Shown here: one piece after another, positions 33,780-42,571 of the stretch | How the letters are laid out: the number at the start of each line of letters is the position of its first letter | How positions within the stretch are numbered: position 1 is the first letter of the stretch | Source of the DNA: Kutzneria sp. CA-103260 | Lineage (GTDB): Bacteria; Actinomycetota; Actinomycetes; Mycobacteriales; Pseudonocardiaceae | Assembly: GCF_018263855.1 (NCBI RefSeq) | Contig: NZ_CP073318.1 | Location: 7,750,001-7,814,000 of the forward strand | DNA length: 64,000 nucleotides | Direction of reading: 5' to 3' | Program-made: the position numbers and the translations under genes | Notes under the pieces: generated by a model | What the model was told of the DNA's origin: nothing | What the model saw: the letters and a program-made list of their open reading frames with translations, nothing else | Database searches by the model: none

Positions 33780-34997
33780 TTACTCCGCGCGAGCGCCCTT
33801 GCCGAGGACGACGACGCCGCCGGCGCTGACCGTGTAGTGCTCCAGGTCGTGGCTGCGGTCGACGCCGACCATGGCGCCGTCGGCCACCACGACGTTCTTG
33901 TCGAGGATGGCCTTGCGCACCACGGCGCCCTTGCCGACGCGCACGCCGGGCAGCAGGACGCTGCCCTCGACGATGGCGCCGGACTCCACCACGACGTCCG
34001 AGCTGACCACCGAGTCGCGCACGGTGGCGCCGGAGATGATCGAGCCGGGGCCGACGATGGACTCCTGGGCGAAGCCGCCGTTGACGAACTTGGCCGGCGG
34101 CAGCGGCGGGGTGGCGGTGCGGATCGGCCAGGCCTGGTTGTAGAGGTTGAACACGGGGTGCACGGACACCAGGTCCATGTGCGCGTCGTAGTAGGCGTCG
34201 AGGGTTCCGACGTCCCGCCAGTAGCCGCGGTCCCGCTCGGTGGCCCCGGGCACGACGTTGTCGTCGAAGTCGTAGACGTGCGCGCCGCCGGCGTCGACCA
34301 GCATGGGGATGATGTTGCCGCCCATGTCGTGGTCGGAGTCGGGGTCGGCGGCGTCGGTGCGCAGCGCGTCCAGCAGGGCCTCGGTGGTGAACACGTAGTT
34401 GCCCATGGACGCGAAGGTCACGTCGGGGTCGTCGGGCACGTGCGGCGGGTCGGCCGGCTTCTCCAGGAAGCGGGTGATCCGGCCCTCGGCGTCGGAGTCG
34501 ATGCAGCCGAACGCCCTGGCCTCGGCCCGCGGCACCCGGATGCCGGCGACGGTGACCCCGCAACCGGAGTCGATGTGCTGCTCGACCATCTGCCCGGGGT
34601 CCATCCGGTACACGTGGTCGGCGCCGAAGACGACGATGTAGTCCGGCTTCTCGTCGTGCACCAGGTTGAGCGACTGGAAGATCGCGTCGGCGCTGCCGGT
34701 GTACCAGCGCGGGCCGAGCCGCTGCTGGGCCGGCACCGGGGTGATGTACTGCCCGAGCACGCTGGACAGCCGCCAGGTGGTGGAGATGTGGCGGTCCAGC
34801 GAGTGCGACTTGTACTGGGTCAGCACGCACAGCTTCGACATGCCCGCGTTGACCAGGTTGGACAACACGAAGTCGATCAGTCTGTAGTTGCCGCCGAACG
34901 GCACGGCCGGTTTGGCCCGGTCCGCCGTCAGGGGCCACAAACGCTTGCCCTCGCCACCGGCCAGAACGATTCCCAGAACGTGGGGCTGCCCCTTCAC
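33780..34997 (-). CDS. glgC: glucose-1-phosphate adenylyltransferase GlgC
   Basis: The 405-residue enzyme has the nucleotidyltransferase loop GIVLAGGEGKRLWPLT with the RAKPAVPFGGNYRLIDF motif, the substrate lysine segment GRITRFLEKPADPP, and a C-terminal left-handed beta-helix of hexapeptide repeats (GATVRDSVVSSDVVVESGAI). It makes ADP-glucose from glucose-1-phosphate and ATP for alpha-glucan synthesis. It is divergent from glgM with 39 bases between starts, matching the mycobacterial pair Rv1213/Rv1212c. Confidence 0.95.
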   Translation of the reverse strand: MKGQPHVLGIVLAGGEGKRLWPLTADRAKPAVPFGGNYRLIDFVLSNLVNAGMSKLCVLTQYKSHSLDRHISTTWRLSSVLGQYITPVPAQQRLGPRWYTGSADAIFQSLNLVHDEKPDYIVVFGADHVYRMDPGQMVEQHIDSGCGVTVAGIRVPRAEARAFGCIDSDAEGRITRFLEKPADPPHVPDDPDVTFASMGNYVFTTEALLDALRTDAADPDSDHDMGGNIIPMLVDAGGAHVYDFDDNVVPGATERDRGYWRDVGTLDAYYDAHMDLVSVHPVFNLYNQAWPIRTATPPLPPAKFVNGGFAQESIVGPGSIISGATVRDSVVSSDVVVESGAIVEGSVLLPGVRVGKGAVVRKAILDKNVVVADGAMVGVDRSHDLEHYTVSAGGVVVLGKGARAE

Positions 34998-35036
34998 GAT
35001 CAGTGACCCTATCCGCCGGGCACTAGGTTGTCAGCT

Positions 35037-36188
35037 GTGCGGATCGGATTACTGACACGCGAATACCCGCCAGAGGTGTACGGCGGGGCAGGCGTCCACG
35101 TCGGCTTCCTCGTGCCACGACTGCGCGAGCTGATCGATGTCGACGTGCACTGTTTCGGCGGCGAGCGGCCGGACGCCGTCGCGCACCAGCCGGCTCCCAA
35201 TCTGCGGGCGGCCAACCCGGCCCTGTCCACGCTGTCGGTCGACCTGGAGATCACCGCCGCGGTCGAGGGCGTGGACCTGGTGCATTCACATACGTGGTAC
35301 GCGAACTTCGCCGGGCACGTGAGCAAGATCCTGCACGGGGCGCCGCACGTGGTGACCGCGCACTCGCTGGAGCCGCGGCGGCCGTGGAAGGCCGAGCAGC
35401 TCGGCGGCGGTTACCGGCTGTCGTCGTGGGTGGAGCGCACGGCCTACGAGGCGGCGGACGCGATCATCGCGGTCAGCGACGGCATGCGGGCCGACGTGCT
35501 GGACTGCTACCCGTCGCTGGATCCGGCCCGGGTGCACGTGGTCCGCAACGGCATCGACACGTCCCTGTACGAGGCGGTGACCGGCACCGACGCGCTGGAG
35601 CGGCACGGCATCGACCCGTCGAAGCCGATCGTGGCCTTCGTCGGGCGGATCACCCGGCAGAAGGGTGTCGGCCACCTGGTGGCCGCGGCCCACCGGATCA
35701 CCGAGGACGTCCAGCTGGTGCTGTGCGCGGGCGCGCCGGACACGCCGGAGATCGCGGCCGAGACCGAGGCGGCGGTGGCCGAGCTGGCCAAGGCCCGGCC
35801 GGGCGTGTTCTGGATCCAGGAGATGCTGCCGACCGACGAGGTCAAGCAGGTGCTCAGCCACGCGACGGTGTTCGTGTGCCCCTCGGTGTACGAGCCGCTG
35901 GGCATCGTGAACCTGGAGGCGATGGCCTGCGGCACCGCGGTGGTGGCCTCCGACGTGGGCGGCATCCCGGAGGTGGTCGAGGACGGCGTGACCGGGCTGC
36001 TGGTGCACTACGACGAGTCCGACGTCGAGTCGTTCCGGGACGGGCTGGCGGCGGCGGTGTCGCGGCTGCTCGCGGATCCGGTCAGGGCCGAGGCGATGGG
36101 CCGGGCCGGTCGGGAGCGGGCCGTGCGGGAGTTCTCCTGGGCGGGCGTCGCGGCCCAGACCGTCGAGGTATACCGAAATGTGATCTAA
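35037..36188 (+). CDS. glgM: alpha-maltose-1-phosphate synthase / glycogen synthase GlgM (GT4)
   Basis: The 383-residue GT4 glycosyltransferase opens RIGLLTREYPPEVYGGAGVH and has the donor-site segment VGRITRQKGVGHLV and the EX7E motif region PSVYEPLGIVNLEAMACG. In mycobacteria this enzyme joins ADP-glucose to glucose-1-phosphate to give maltose-1-phosphate for GlgE, with some glycogen-synthase activity. The GTG at 35037 is preceded by TAGGTT, a possible -10, so translation may be leaderless. Together with glgC it links to trehalose recycling by LpqY-SugABC in the same window. Confidence 0.9.
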   Translation: MRIGLLTREYPPEVYGGAGVHVGFLVPRLRELIDVDVHCFGGERPDAVAHQPAPNLRAANPALSTLSVDLEITAAVEGVDLVHSHTWYANFAGHVSKILHGAPHVVTAHSLEPRRPWKAEQLGGGYRLSSWVERTAYEAADAIIAVSDGMRADVLDCYPSLDPARVHVVRNGIDTSLYEAVTGTDALERHGIDPSKPIVAFVGRITRQKGVGHLVAAAHRITEDVQLVLCAGAPDTPEIAAETEAAVAELAKARPGVFWIQEMLPTDEVKQVLSHATVFVCPSVYEPLGIVNLEAMACGTAVVASDVGGIPEVVEDGVTGLLVHYDESDVESFRDGLAAAVSRLLADPVRAEAMGRAGRERAVREFSWAGVAAQTVEVYRNVI

Positions 36189-36235
36189 GACATTTCCGGT
36201 CACAGCAACCCGAAGGCGCGGCCAACCACCTTTAC

Positions 36236-36265
36236 CCGATAGAGCGACTTTGATCGAGCTATCGG
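36236..36265 (+). promoter_or_regulatory. inverted repeat overlapping the ribosome site of the lipoprotein gene
   Basis: CCGATAG (36236-36242) is complementary to CTATCGG (36259-36265), and the right arm includes the first bases of the CGGAGG ribosome site. Folding could hide the site. Confidence 0.35.
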
Positions 36266-36272
36266 AGGACCG

Positions 36273-37754
36273 GTGTCACTCACCGTGCACGGGCCTGGGG
36301 GCCGTGCCGCGCTCGTGTTGTCGATCGGCGCCCTGCTGGCTGGTGTGGCGGCCTGTTCGACCTCGCATGCGGGCAGCTCGGACGCGATGACCTTCACCCT
36401 TGACGGCAAGCAGATCGTCGACGCGGCGCAGCTGGAGGCCGACGGCGAGCGGGAGCTCGCCTACACGGTCAGCTTCGGCTACGTCTCGCCGACCGGCACC
36501 GGGCTGCCCCGCTGCTGGTTCGCCCGGATCGGCCTGACCGACCAGGTGGACAGCCGGCTGTGGTGCGGACCGGTGCAGGTGCCGAGCACCTCGCCGACCA
36601 ACGCCTGGGTGCCGATCCCGCTGAAGAAGACCGGCGAGAACGGCAGCCAGGTGCAGCTGGAGGTGCAGCCCCCGGACGTGCCGCTGCCGGGCAACCGCAG
36701 CACGCCGGTCGGCGACAAGCTGCTGCGGGCCGACGGCTCCGGCATGGATCCCAAGGCAGTGGTCAACCGGACCGCCAGCGCCAACTTCGTCGCCGTGCTG
36801 GCCGACACCGAGCACAAGTCGAACGCCGACCTGGGCCTGACCGACCCGGTGTCGCTGCGCATGCACGACGACCTGCTCGCGGTGAACGCCACCGGCTACG
36901 GCCGCCCGACCAGCTTCCCGCTCGGCGACGGCGCGACCCTCGTGCCGGACAAGGGCGTGCAGCTGCGGGTGCTGCGCCTGCACGTGGAGCGGCCGGGCAA
37001 GACCGACCCGGCGTTCGCCGCCCAGCAGTGGGCGGGTTGGCCGCCGCAGCCGTCCACACTGTCGTTGCAGGTGGAGGGCCGGCGAACGGTGCTGTCGGCC
37101 GACCGGCTGCCCGACTCCGGCGACGTGTTCCTGATCTACTCCGTGCCGGACAAGCCGGCCCCGGCCGAGTCGCTGATCCTGTCCAGCGTCGGCGGCAGCT
37201 CGCTGGACCAGCAGCGGGAGGTGCCGGGCGGCAAGCCCATGACCCAGATCCCGGACGCGCTGCTCACGCCCGGCGGTGTCAGCAAGGTGCCGGCGAGCGC
37301 GAGCCAGCCGATCACCGTCAACACGGTCAAGCCCTACGGCGGGGTGGCCGCCGGCGAGCACCGCGCGCAGGTGACCGTGACCGGCGTGCGGCTGGGCCGG
37401 CAGCGGCCGATCAAGCTCGACAGCGGCAACTACCAGCTGGTCACCGACGTGACGGCTGGCAAGGCGCTGCTGGAGGTGGCGATCAAGGCCGACGGCCAGC
37501 TGCCGGCGATCATGGGCGGGACCGTCACCAAGGACTCGTTCGCACTGACTCTGCCGGACGGCAGCAAAGCGAAGCTGGTTGGTGTCCGCTACGACGGCGA
37601 CCTGCTGCCGGCCGCGCTGGTGTTCGAGGTGCCGGCCGACGTGAAGTCGGTGAAGATCGGGGTGAGCACCGGTTCCGTGCAGGTCTCCGCCCTCGGCCGG
37701 GTGGACCTGACCGCCGCCGGCGCGCCGGTCGACCTGCCCCTGGACTTCGGATGA
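36273..37754 (+). CDS. large predicted lipoprotein of unknown function
   Basis: The 493-residue protein starts at GTG 36273 behind GGAGG. A hydrophobic segment ends in a lipobox GVAAC (Cys28), predicting an extracellular lipoprotein. The body is beta-rich, with repeated strand patterns (ELAYTVSFGYVSPTGTG, RVLRLHVERPGKTDPAFAAQ, HRAQVTVTGVRLGRQR) and no catalytic motif; two cysteines (CWFARIG, LWCGPVQ) could form a disulfide. It overlaps the LysR gene by 4 bases. I do not recognise a family. Confidence 0.7.
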   Translation: MSLTVHGPGGRAALVLSIGALLAGVAACSTSHAGSSDAMTFTLDGKQIVDAAQLEADGERELAYTVSFGYVSPTGTGLPRCWFARIGLTDQVDSRLWCGPVQVPSTSPTNAWVPIPLKKTGENGSQVQLEVQPPDVPLPGNRSTPVGDKLLRADGSGMDPKAVVNRTASANFVAVLADTEHKSNADLGLTDPVSLRMHDDLLAVNATGYGRPTSFPLGDGATLVPDKGVQLRVLRLHVERPGKTDPAFAAQQWAGWPPQPSTLSLQVEGRRTVLSADRLPDSGDVFLIYSVPDKPAPAESLILSSVGGSSLDQQREVPGGKPMTQIPDALLTPGGVSKVPASASQPITVNTVKPYGGVAAGEHRAQVTVTGVRLGRQRPIKLDSGNYQLVTDVTAGKALLEVAIKADGQLPAIMGGTVTKDSFALTLPDGSKAKLVGVRYDGDLLPAALVFEVPADVKSVKIGVSTGSVQVSALGRVDLTAAGAPVDLPLDFG

Positions 37755-38641
37755 CGCACGAGCAACTGGCCGCGGGCCTGGCCCCCAGGCTGGCCCTGCT
37801 GCGGGCGTTGGCCGTCGAGCAGCACGTCACCCGGGCCGCCGACCGGCTGGGCGTGCCGCAGCCGACGGTCAGCCGCTGGCTGGCCTCGCTCAGCGCCGAG
37901 CTGGGCACGCCGGTGATCGTCCGCAACGGCCGCGGCGTGCGGCTGACCAAGGCCGGGCAGATCCTGGCCGAGGCCGCCGAGCAGGCGTTGACCGTGCTGG
38001 AGGCCGGCTGTCGGCGGGCCATCGGCGAGGCCGACCCGGAGCGTGGCCAGGTCGTGCTGGCATTCCTGCACACGATGGGCGGCGTGCGGGTGCCAGAGCT
38101 GCTGCGGGCCTTCCGGGCCCAGCATCCCGAGGTGCGATTCGCCCTGGAGCAGGCCGCCCACGAGGAGATGCTGGCCCGGGTCCGGGCCGGTGACGTCGAC
38201 CTGGCCCTGACCGCGCCGCTGCCCGCCGACCAGCCCGATCTGGTGTGCCTGCCGCTCTACGAGCAGCCGCTGCAGCTGACCGTGCCGACCGGCCATCCGC
38301 TGGCCGGCCGGCGGCGGGTGCGGCTGGCCGAGCTGGCCGGCGAGCAGTTCGTCGGCATGAAGGCCGGCTACGGGCTGCGCCGCATCACCGACGCGATGTG
38401 CGAGCGGGCCGGCTTCCTGCCGGTGCTGGCCTTCGAGGGCGAGGAGGTCGACACCGTGCGCGGCCTCGTCGCCGCCGGCCTCGGCCTCGCGCTGCTGCCG
38501 CAGTCGGACACCGCGCTGAACGGCGTCGTCGAACTGGCGCTGACCCCGCCCGCCAGCCGCACCATCGGCTTGGTCTGGCTGGCGGGCGTGCCCCTGCCGC
38601 CGGCGGCGGAGATGTTCCGGGGATTCGTCGCCAACCAGTGA
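37751..38641 (+). CDS. LysR family transcriptional regulator
   Basis: The 296-residue protein has the N-terminal winged helix (LRALAVEQHVTRAADRLGVP, QPTVSRWLASLSAELGTPVI) and a periplasmic-binding-like effector domain (HPEVRFALEQAAHEEMLARV, GLGLALLPQSDTALNG). The first helix is less typical than usual. It is cotranscribed with the lipoprotein gene (ATGA overlap at 37751-37754), an uncommon arrangement because LysR genes usually diverge from their targets. The effector is unknown. Confidence 0.88.
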   Translation: MTHEQLAAGLAPRLALLRALAVEQHVTRAADRLGVPQPTVSRWLASLSAELGTPVIVRNGRGVRLTKAGQILAEAAEQALTVLEAGCRRAIGEADPERGQVVLAFLHTMGGVRVPELLRAFRAQHPEVRFALEQAAHEEMLARVRAGDVDLALTAPLPADQPDLVCLPLYEQPLQLTVPTGHPLAGRRRVRLAELAGEQFVGMKAGYGLRRITDAMCERAGFLPVLAFEGEEVDTVRGLVAAGLGLALLPQSDTALNGVVELALTPPASRTIGLVWLAGVPLPPAAEMFRGFVANQ

Positions 38642-38661
38642 GCGCCGCTCAGCCGGTCAGT

Positions 38662-38789
38662 GCGAGGTCGCGCCGGTGCCTGGACCGCGGGCTCAGGTCG
38701 ATCGATGCCCGCGCGGAGCGCGCAGATCAGACATTGTCCATCGATCGACCTGAGACAAGGGAAGGCACCGGCTTAGATGGCGACCTCGC
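38662..38789. repeat. nested inverted repeat between LysR and pepA
   Basis: CTCAGGTCGATCGATG (38692-38707) is the exact complement of 38739-38754. Outside it GCGAGGTCGCGCCGGTGCCT matches, with interruption, the complement of 38763-38789, which includes the last codons of pepA. CGCGCGGAGCGCGC forms the tip. Confidence 0.7.
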
Positions 38790-40260
38790 CCCGCGCGGAA
38801 CGCGCGGCAAAGGCACTGTTCTGAGCGAACCTGACCAGGGTGCGCGCGGCGAAGCCGCTGGCTCCCGGGACGACCTCGTCGTAGGTGGCCTCGGAGCGGG
38901 CCGGGCCGGCGATGTCGAGGTGGGCCCACGGCAGGTTGCCGCTGAACTCCCGCAGGAACAGCGCCGCGGCGATGGCGCCGGGGCCGCCCGGGGCCTGCTT
39001 GACGTCGGCGATCTCGCTGCGCACGGAGTCGGCGTGGTCGGCCAGCAGCGGCATCCGCCAGTGCGCCTCGCCGACCTGCTCGCCGGCGGTGATCAGCTGC
39101 GCGGCGAGCTCGTCGGTGGTGGCGAACAGGCCGCCGGTCCGCAGCCCGAGGGAGATCTTCATGGCCCCGGTGAGGGTGGCCACGTCGACCAGCACGTCCG
39201 GGGAGTGCTTGCGCACGGCCCAGGTCATGGCGTCGGCCAGCACCATCCGGCCCTCGGCGTCGGTGTTGGCGACCTCGGTGGTCTTGCCGCCGTAGTGCCG
39301 CACCACGTCGCCCGGCCGGTACGCGGAGCCGGACACGTGGTTCTCGGCGCACGGCACGAGACCGGTGACCCGAAGGGGCAGCTTCAGCGCGGCCACCGCC
39401 AGCAGGGCGGCGATCACCGCGGCGCCGCCGGCCATGTCGGTGCGCATCAGGTGCATGCCGTCGGCCGGCTTGACCGAGATGCCGCCGGTGTCGAACGTGA
39501 TGCCCTTGCCCACGAACACGATGTGCGGCGCCTTCGAGGAACCGCGTGGACGCCACGTCAACTCCAGGAAGCGCGGCGGCCTCGACGAACCGCCGCCGAC
39601 GGCGAGCACGCCGCCGAAGCCCTGCTCGGCCAGCCACGCCTCGTCCCGCACCTCGGCGGTCAGGCCGGTGACGCCGGCGGCCAGCCGCGCGGCGGTGCCG
39701 GCGAGCCAGGCCGGATCCTTCACATTTGACGGAGTGTTGGCCAGGTCCCGGGTCAGGGCGGTGGCGGCGGCCAGCGTCACGGACTCCGCGACGGCATCGG
39801 CGACCTCATCGACGACAACCTGGGCAGATGTGACCAGCAGCACGGACTTCGTGCGCGCGGCCGGCGTGTCGCCGGTGACCTTGAACTTGTAGCCGCCCAG
39901 GGCCAGGCCCAGCGCGAACGCCGCGGCCTGCTCGGCGGTCACGTCCTCGGGCAGCAGCACCTGGTACTTGCCGACCTCGTGTTCGTCGGCCGCCCGCACC
40001 AACGCGGCCCCGGCGGACCGCCAGTCCTTCACCGTGCCCGCGCCGACGCCGGCGATCCAGTCACGGCCGATCCGCCGCACCTCACCGGTCTTTCCGGTGG
40101 GCTCGAAGCCGGTCAGCGCGGCGTCGTCCAGACGGTCGCGCCCCGGCCCGTAGGCGGGGCCGTCGGCGACGATCACCACGGCGGGCAGGCCGCGGCGCGG
40201 GGTCGGGGCGACCTCGATCGCGGGCAGCGGGGTGGGCACGGCGGGCGCCGTCGAGCGCAC
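38773..40260 (-). CDS. pepA: leucyl aminopeptidase (M17)
   Basis: The 495-residue M17 peptidase has its catalytic domain in the C-terminal half: VGKGITFDTGGISVKPADGM with the first metal lysine and aspartate, the signature NTDAEGRMVLADAM, and DVATLTGAMKISLGLRTGG. It forms hexamers in the cytoplasm and removes N-terminal residues, preferring leucine. GTG 40260 has GGAGG seven bases upstream; the open frame extends 14 codons further without one. The stop lies within the nested inverted repeat at 38662-38789. Confidence 0.93.
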   Translation of the reverse strand: MRSTAPAVPTPLPAIEVAPTPRRGLPAVVIVADGPAYGPGRDRLDDAALTGFEPTGKTGEVRRIGRDWIAGVGAGTVKDWRSAGAALVRAADEHEVGKYQVLLPEDVTAEQAAAFALGLALGGYKFKVTGDTPAARTKSVLLVTSAQVVVDEVADAVAESVTLAAATALTRDLANTPSNVKDPAWLAGTAARLAAGVTGLTAEVRDEAWLAEQGFGGVLAVGGGSSRPPRFLELTWRPRGSSKAPHIVFVGKGITFDTGGISVKPADGMHLMRTDMAGGAAVIAALLAVAALKLPLRVTGLVPCAENHVSGSAYRPGDVVRHYGGKTTEVANTDAEGRMVLADAMTWAVRKHSPDVLVDVATLTGAMKISLGLRTGGLFATTDELAAQLITAGEQVGEAHWRMPLLADHADSVRSEIADVKQAPGGPGAIAAALFLREFSGNLPWAHLDIAGPARSEATYDEVVPGASGFAARTLVRFAQNSAFAARSARGEVAI

Positions 40261-40289
40261 TTCAAACCTCCAGCAGGGAAACGAATTCT

Positions 40290-40317
40290 GCCCCGGCTCC
40301 ACGTGGGAAACCGGGGC
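40290..40317 (-). terminator. hairpin terminator of the DUF3117 gene
   Basis: GCCCCGG (40290-40296) pairs with CCGGGGC (40311-40317), 26 bases past the DUF3117 stop and just upstream of the pepA start. Confidence 0.5.
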
Positions 40318-40342
40318 TGGGGGAACACGCGAAGCGGGAGCG

Positions 40343-40510
40343 TCAGTTCACGACGCCCTTGAGGGCATCGCCCAGTTCGCTCGCCTCCTCCGCCGACATC
40401 TCGACGACGAGGCGCCCACCACCTTCGAGGGGCACCCGCATCACGATGCCTCGCCCCTCCTTGGTGACCTCAAGGGGACCGTCGCCGGTCCTGGGCTTCA
40501 TGGCCGCCAT
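40343..40510 (-). CDS. DUF3117 small conserved protein
   Basis: The 55-residue protein (MAAMKPRTGDGPLEVTKEGR, then GIVMRVPLEGGGRLVVEMSA) is the highly conserved actinobacterial DUF3117 protein, Rv1211 in M. tuberculosis. It is short, has no membrane segment and no known function. ATG 40510 follows GGAGGGAG. The gene is set between pepA and tag, with its own hairpin at 40290. Confidence 0.9.
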   Translation of the reverse strand: MAAMKPRTGDGPLEVTKEGRGIVMRVPLEGGGRLVVEMSAEEASELGDALKGVVN

Positions 40511-40721
40511 AGCGTGCTCCCTCCGTCTGTCCAGCTCGGCCCGACCGCCTCCCAGCCTGTCGGGTCCCCTACATTCTCCCCCATCCGCGATCAGGCGTGA
40601 AACCGAACCGATCTTTTCGGTCGCACGCCACTGCCACCATCTTGGCAAGTCAGCGGCCCTGCCGCCGAGGCGGCACGCCGGACGGGCGCGGGTCAGTCCC
40701 ACGGCGGTCCGCTGTGGACGG

Positions 40722-41273
40722 TCAGCGGCGGGCCCGCCAGCAGCTGGCCAGGTGGTCGTCGACCATGCCGGTCGCCTGCATCAGCGCATAGCACGTGGTG
40801 GGGCCGACGAAGACGAAGCCACGCTTGCGCAACGCTTTGGCCATCGCCGTTGACTCCGGCGTGATCGCCGGGACGTCGGCGACGGTGCGCGGGCGACGGC
40901 GGCGGCCGGCCGGCGCGAAGGACCACAGCAGCTCGTCCAGCGGCTGGTCCAGACCTAGCACGGTGCCGGCGTTGCGGACGGCCGCATCGATCTTCTGGCG
41001 GTTGCGCACGATGCCGGTGTCGGCCATCAGCCGCTCGATGTCTGACTCGTCGAAGGCGGCGACCTTCTTGGGGTCGAAATGCTCGAAGGCGGCCCGGAAG
41101 GCCTCCCGCTTGCGCAGGATGGTCAGCCAGGACAGGCCGGACTGGAAGCCCTCCAGGGTCATCCGCTCGAACATCTCCGGCACGCCGCGCAGTTCGACGC
41201 CCCACTCCTCGTCGTGGTAGCGCTGGTAGTCCTCTGTGGAGTCACCCCACGGGCAGCGGACCCGCTCGGTCAC
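40722..41273 (-). CDS. tag: DNA-3-methyladenine glycosylase I
   Basis: The 183-residue protein matches the Tag family: RCPWGDSTEDYQRYHDEEWG at the N-terminus with the Cys and His zinc ligands, the base-pocket segment RMTLEGFQSGLSWLTILRKR, and FVFVGPTTCYALMQATGMVD near the C-terminus with ligand residues. It excises 3-methyladenine from alkylated DNA. GTG 41273 overlaps the stop of the upstream DivIVA-like gene (GTGA), part of the leftward run folP-gpgS-divIVA-like-tag. Confidence 0.93.
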   Translation of the reverse strand: MTERVRCPWGDSTEDYQRYHDEEWGVELRGVPEMFERMTLEGFQSGLSWLTILRKREAFRAAFEHFDPKKVAAFDESDIERLMADTGIVRNRQKIDAAVRNAGTVLGLDQPLDELLWSFAPAGRRRRPRTVADVPAITPESTAMAKALRKRGFVFVGPTTCYALMQATGMVDDHLASCWRARR

Positions 41274-41599
41274 CGGGTGCTCTCCTCCACCGCGCTGTCC
41301 GCCATGGCCGCCTGCTGCTCCTCCAGCTCGGCCACCCGGGCCCGCAGCTCGGTCACCTCGCGGCCCAGCCGGTCCAGCGCCCAGTCGACCTCGGACATCT
41401 TGTAGCCGCGGAACACCTGCTGGAACCGCAGGTCCTGGACGTCCTGCTCGGTGACCGCGTCGGCGGGCAGCCGCGTCGGCGACGCGCCCGGCGGCAGCGG
41501 GCCCAGCTCCTCGCCGCGGCCGAAGACCAGCGACGCGGCCAGGAACACCACGCCGGCCACCACGGCCATCACGACGAGGTAGATCAGTACGGTGGTCAC
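41270..41599 (-). CDS. small membrane protein with DivIVA-like domain
   Basis: The 109-residue protein has an N-terminal membrane helix (VTTVLIYLVVMAVVAGVVFL) and then the DivIVA N-domain motif LRFQQVFRGYKMSEVDWALD followed by a coiled coil (REVTELRARVAELEEQQAAM). It resembles Rv1209. DivIVA-type domains localise to curved membrane at poles and septa; here it is only a short version with a membrane anchor. Starts overlap with gpgS (4 bases) and the stop with tag (4 bases). Confidence 0.85.
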   Translation of the reverse strand: MTTVLIYLVVMAVVAGVVFLAASLVFGRGEELGPLPPGASPTRLPADAVTEQDVQDLRFQQVFRGYKMSEVDWALDRLGREVTELRARVAELEEQQAAMADSAVEESTR

Positions 41600-42570
41600 G
41601 GCATCGATCGTGGCACGTCCGGGGCCACCCGTGCACGGGGGTCGTCCGTAACCCGCGAACCAGGCCCGCGCACCGTGCGCATCGGCGGCCGATCGGCGGT
41701 CGACACGGTGCTCGGATCGGGCAGCCATTCGCCGTCCACCTGCACGAACTGGGTCAGCACGGTGGCCGCGCCGACGTCCGTGCCACAGCGGGCCAGTGCC
41801 GTGCCGAGTATCTGGCTGGCCATCACGCCCAACTGCAGCAGCGACCGGTTGCGGTGCTTGCGCACGCCCAGATTCACTTGGGCCAGGCCATCCAGCCCAT
41901 ATGAGGCATACGTGTCGATCAGCAGCCCGATCTCCACGCCGTAGCCGGCGGCGAACGGCACCGACTCGAGGAGTTCGCGGGTGGCCGCGTACTCGCCGCC
42001 CAGCGGCTGCACGACCCCGGACAGCTCCGGCCGCAGCGCCGCCAGCACCGGGCGGGCCAGCAGCTCGGTGACCCGGCCGCCGCCGCTGCTCTCCAACCGC
42101 AGCGGCCGCCGGTAGAAACCCTTGACCAGCTGCACACCCGGCGCCGTCAGCAGCGGGCCGAGCAGCGCCGGCACGAATCCGGGGTCCGGGTCGACCAGGT
42201 CCGAGTCGAGGAAGACGACCAGGTCGCCGGTGGTGGCGGCGAGCGAGCGCCAGAGGACTTCTCCCTTGCCCGGCAACGGTTCCAGCTCGGGCAGCACGTC
42301 GGTGCGGCGCACCACCCGGGCGCCGGCGGCCCGCGCCCGTTCGATGGTCGCGTCGGTGGATCCGGAGTCGACCACCACCAGTTCGTCCACCAGCGAGCCG
42401 AGCAGCGGCCGAACGGCGGCGACCACCGCGCCGACCGACTCCTCCTCATTCAGCGCCGGCAGCACCACGCTGACGGTGCGATCCCCCTTGGCGCGCACCA
42501 GTTCCGGCGCCGTCCACGCGGGCTCCTGCCAGGTGCGTTCGCGAAACCACCGCTCGGTGTCGGGTAACAC
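41596..42570 (-). CDS. gpgS: glucosyl-3-phosphoglycerate synthase GpgS (GT81)
   Basis: The 324-residue glycosyltransferase has the GT-A nucleotide-binding start SVVLPALNEEESVGAVV, the DxD-type motif VVFLDSDLVDPDPGFVP, and the acceptor region LVKGFYRRPLRLESSGGGRV. It transfers glucose to 3-phosphoglycerate, the first step of methylglucose lipopolysaccharide synthesis in mycobacteria and of compatible solute synthesis elsewhere. GTG 42570 lies one base after the folP stop. The carboxy tail (about residues 290-324) is basic and poorly conserved. Confidence 0.9.
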   Translation of the reverse strand: MLPDTERWFRERTWQEPAWTAPELVRAKGDRTVSVVLPALNEEESVGAVVAAVRPLLGSLVDELVVVDSGSTDATIERARAAGARVVRRTDVLPELEPLPGKGEVLWRSLAATTGDLVVFLDSDLVDPDPGFVPALLGPLLTAPGVQLVKGFYRRPLRLESSGGGRVTELLARPVLAALRPELSGVVQPLGGEYAATRELLESVPFAAGYGVEIGLLIDTYASYGLDGLAQVNLGVRKHRNRSLLQLGVMASQILGTALARCGTDVGAATVLTQFVQVDGEWLPDPSTVSTADRPPMRTVRGPGSRVTDDPRARVAPDVPRSMP

Positions 42571-42571
42571 G

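Noticed and set aside
33702..35006. A 434-codon + strand frame opposite glgC
   Set aside because: Antisense shadow of glgC with no recognisable domain.
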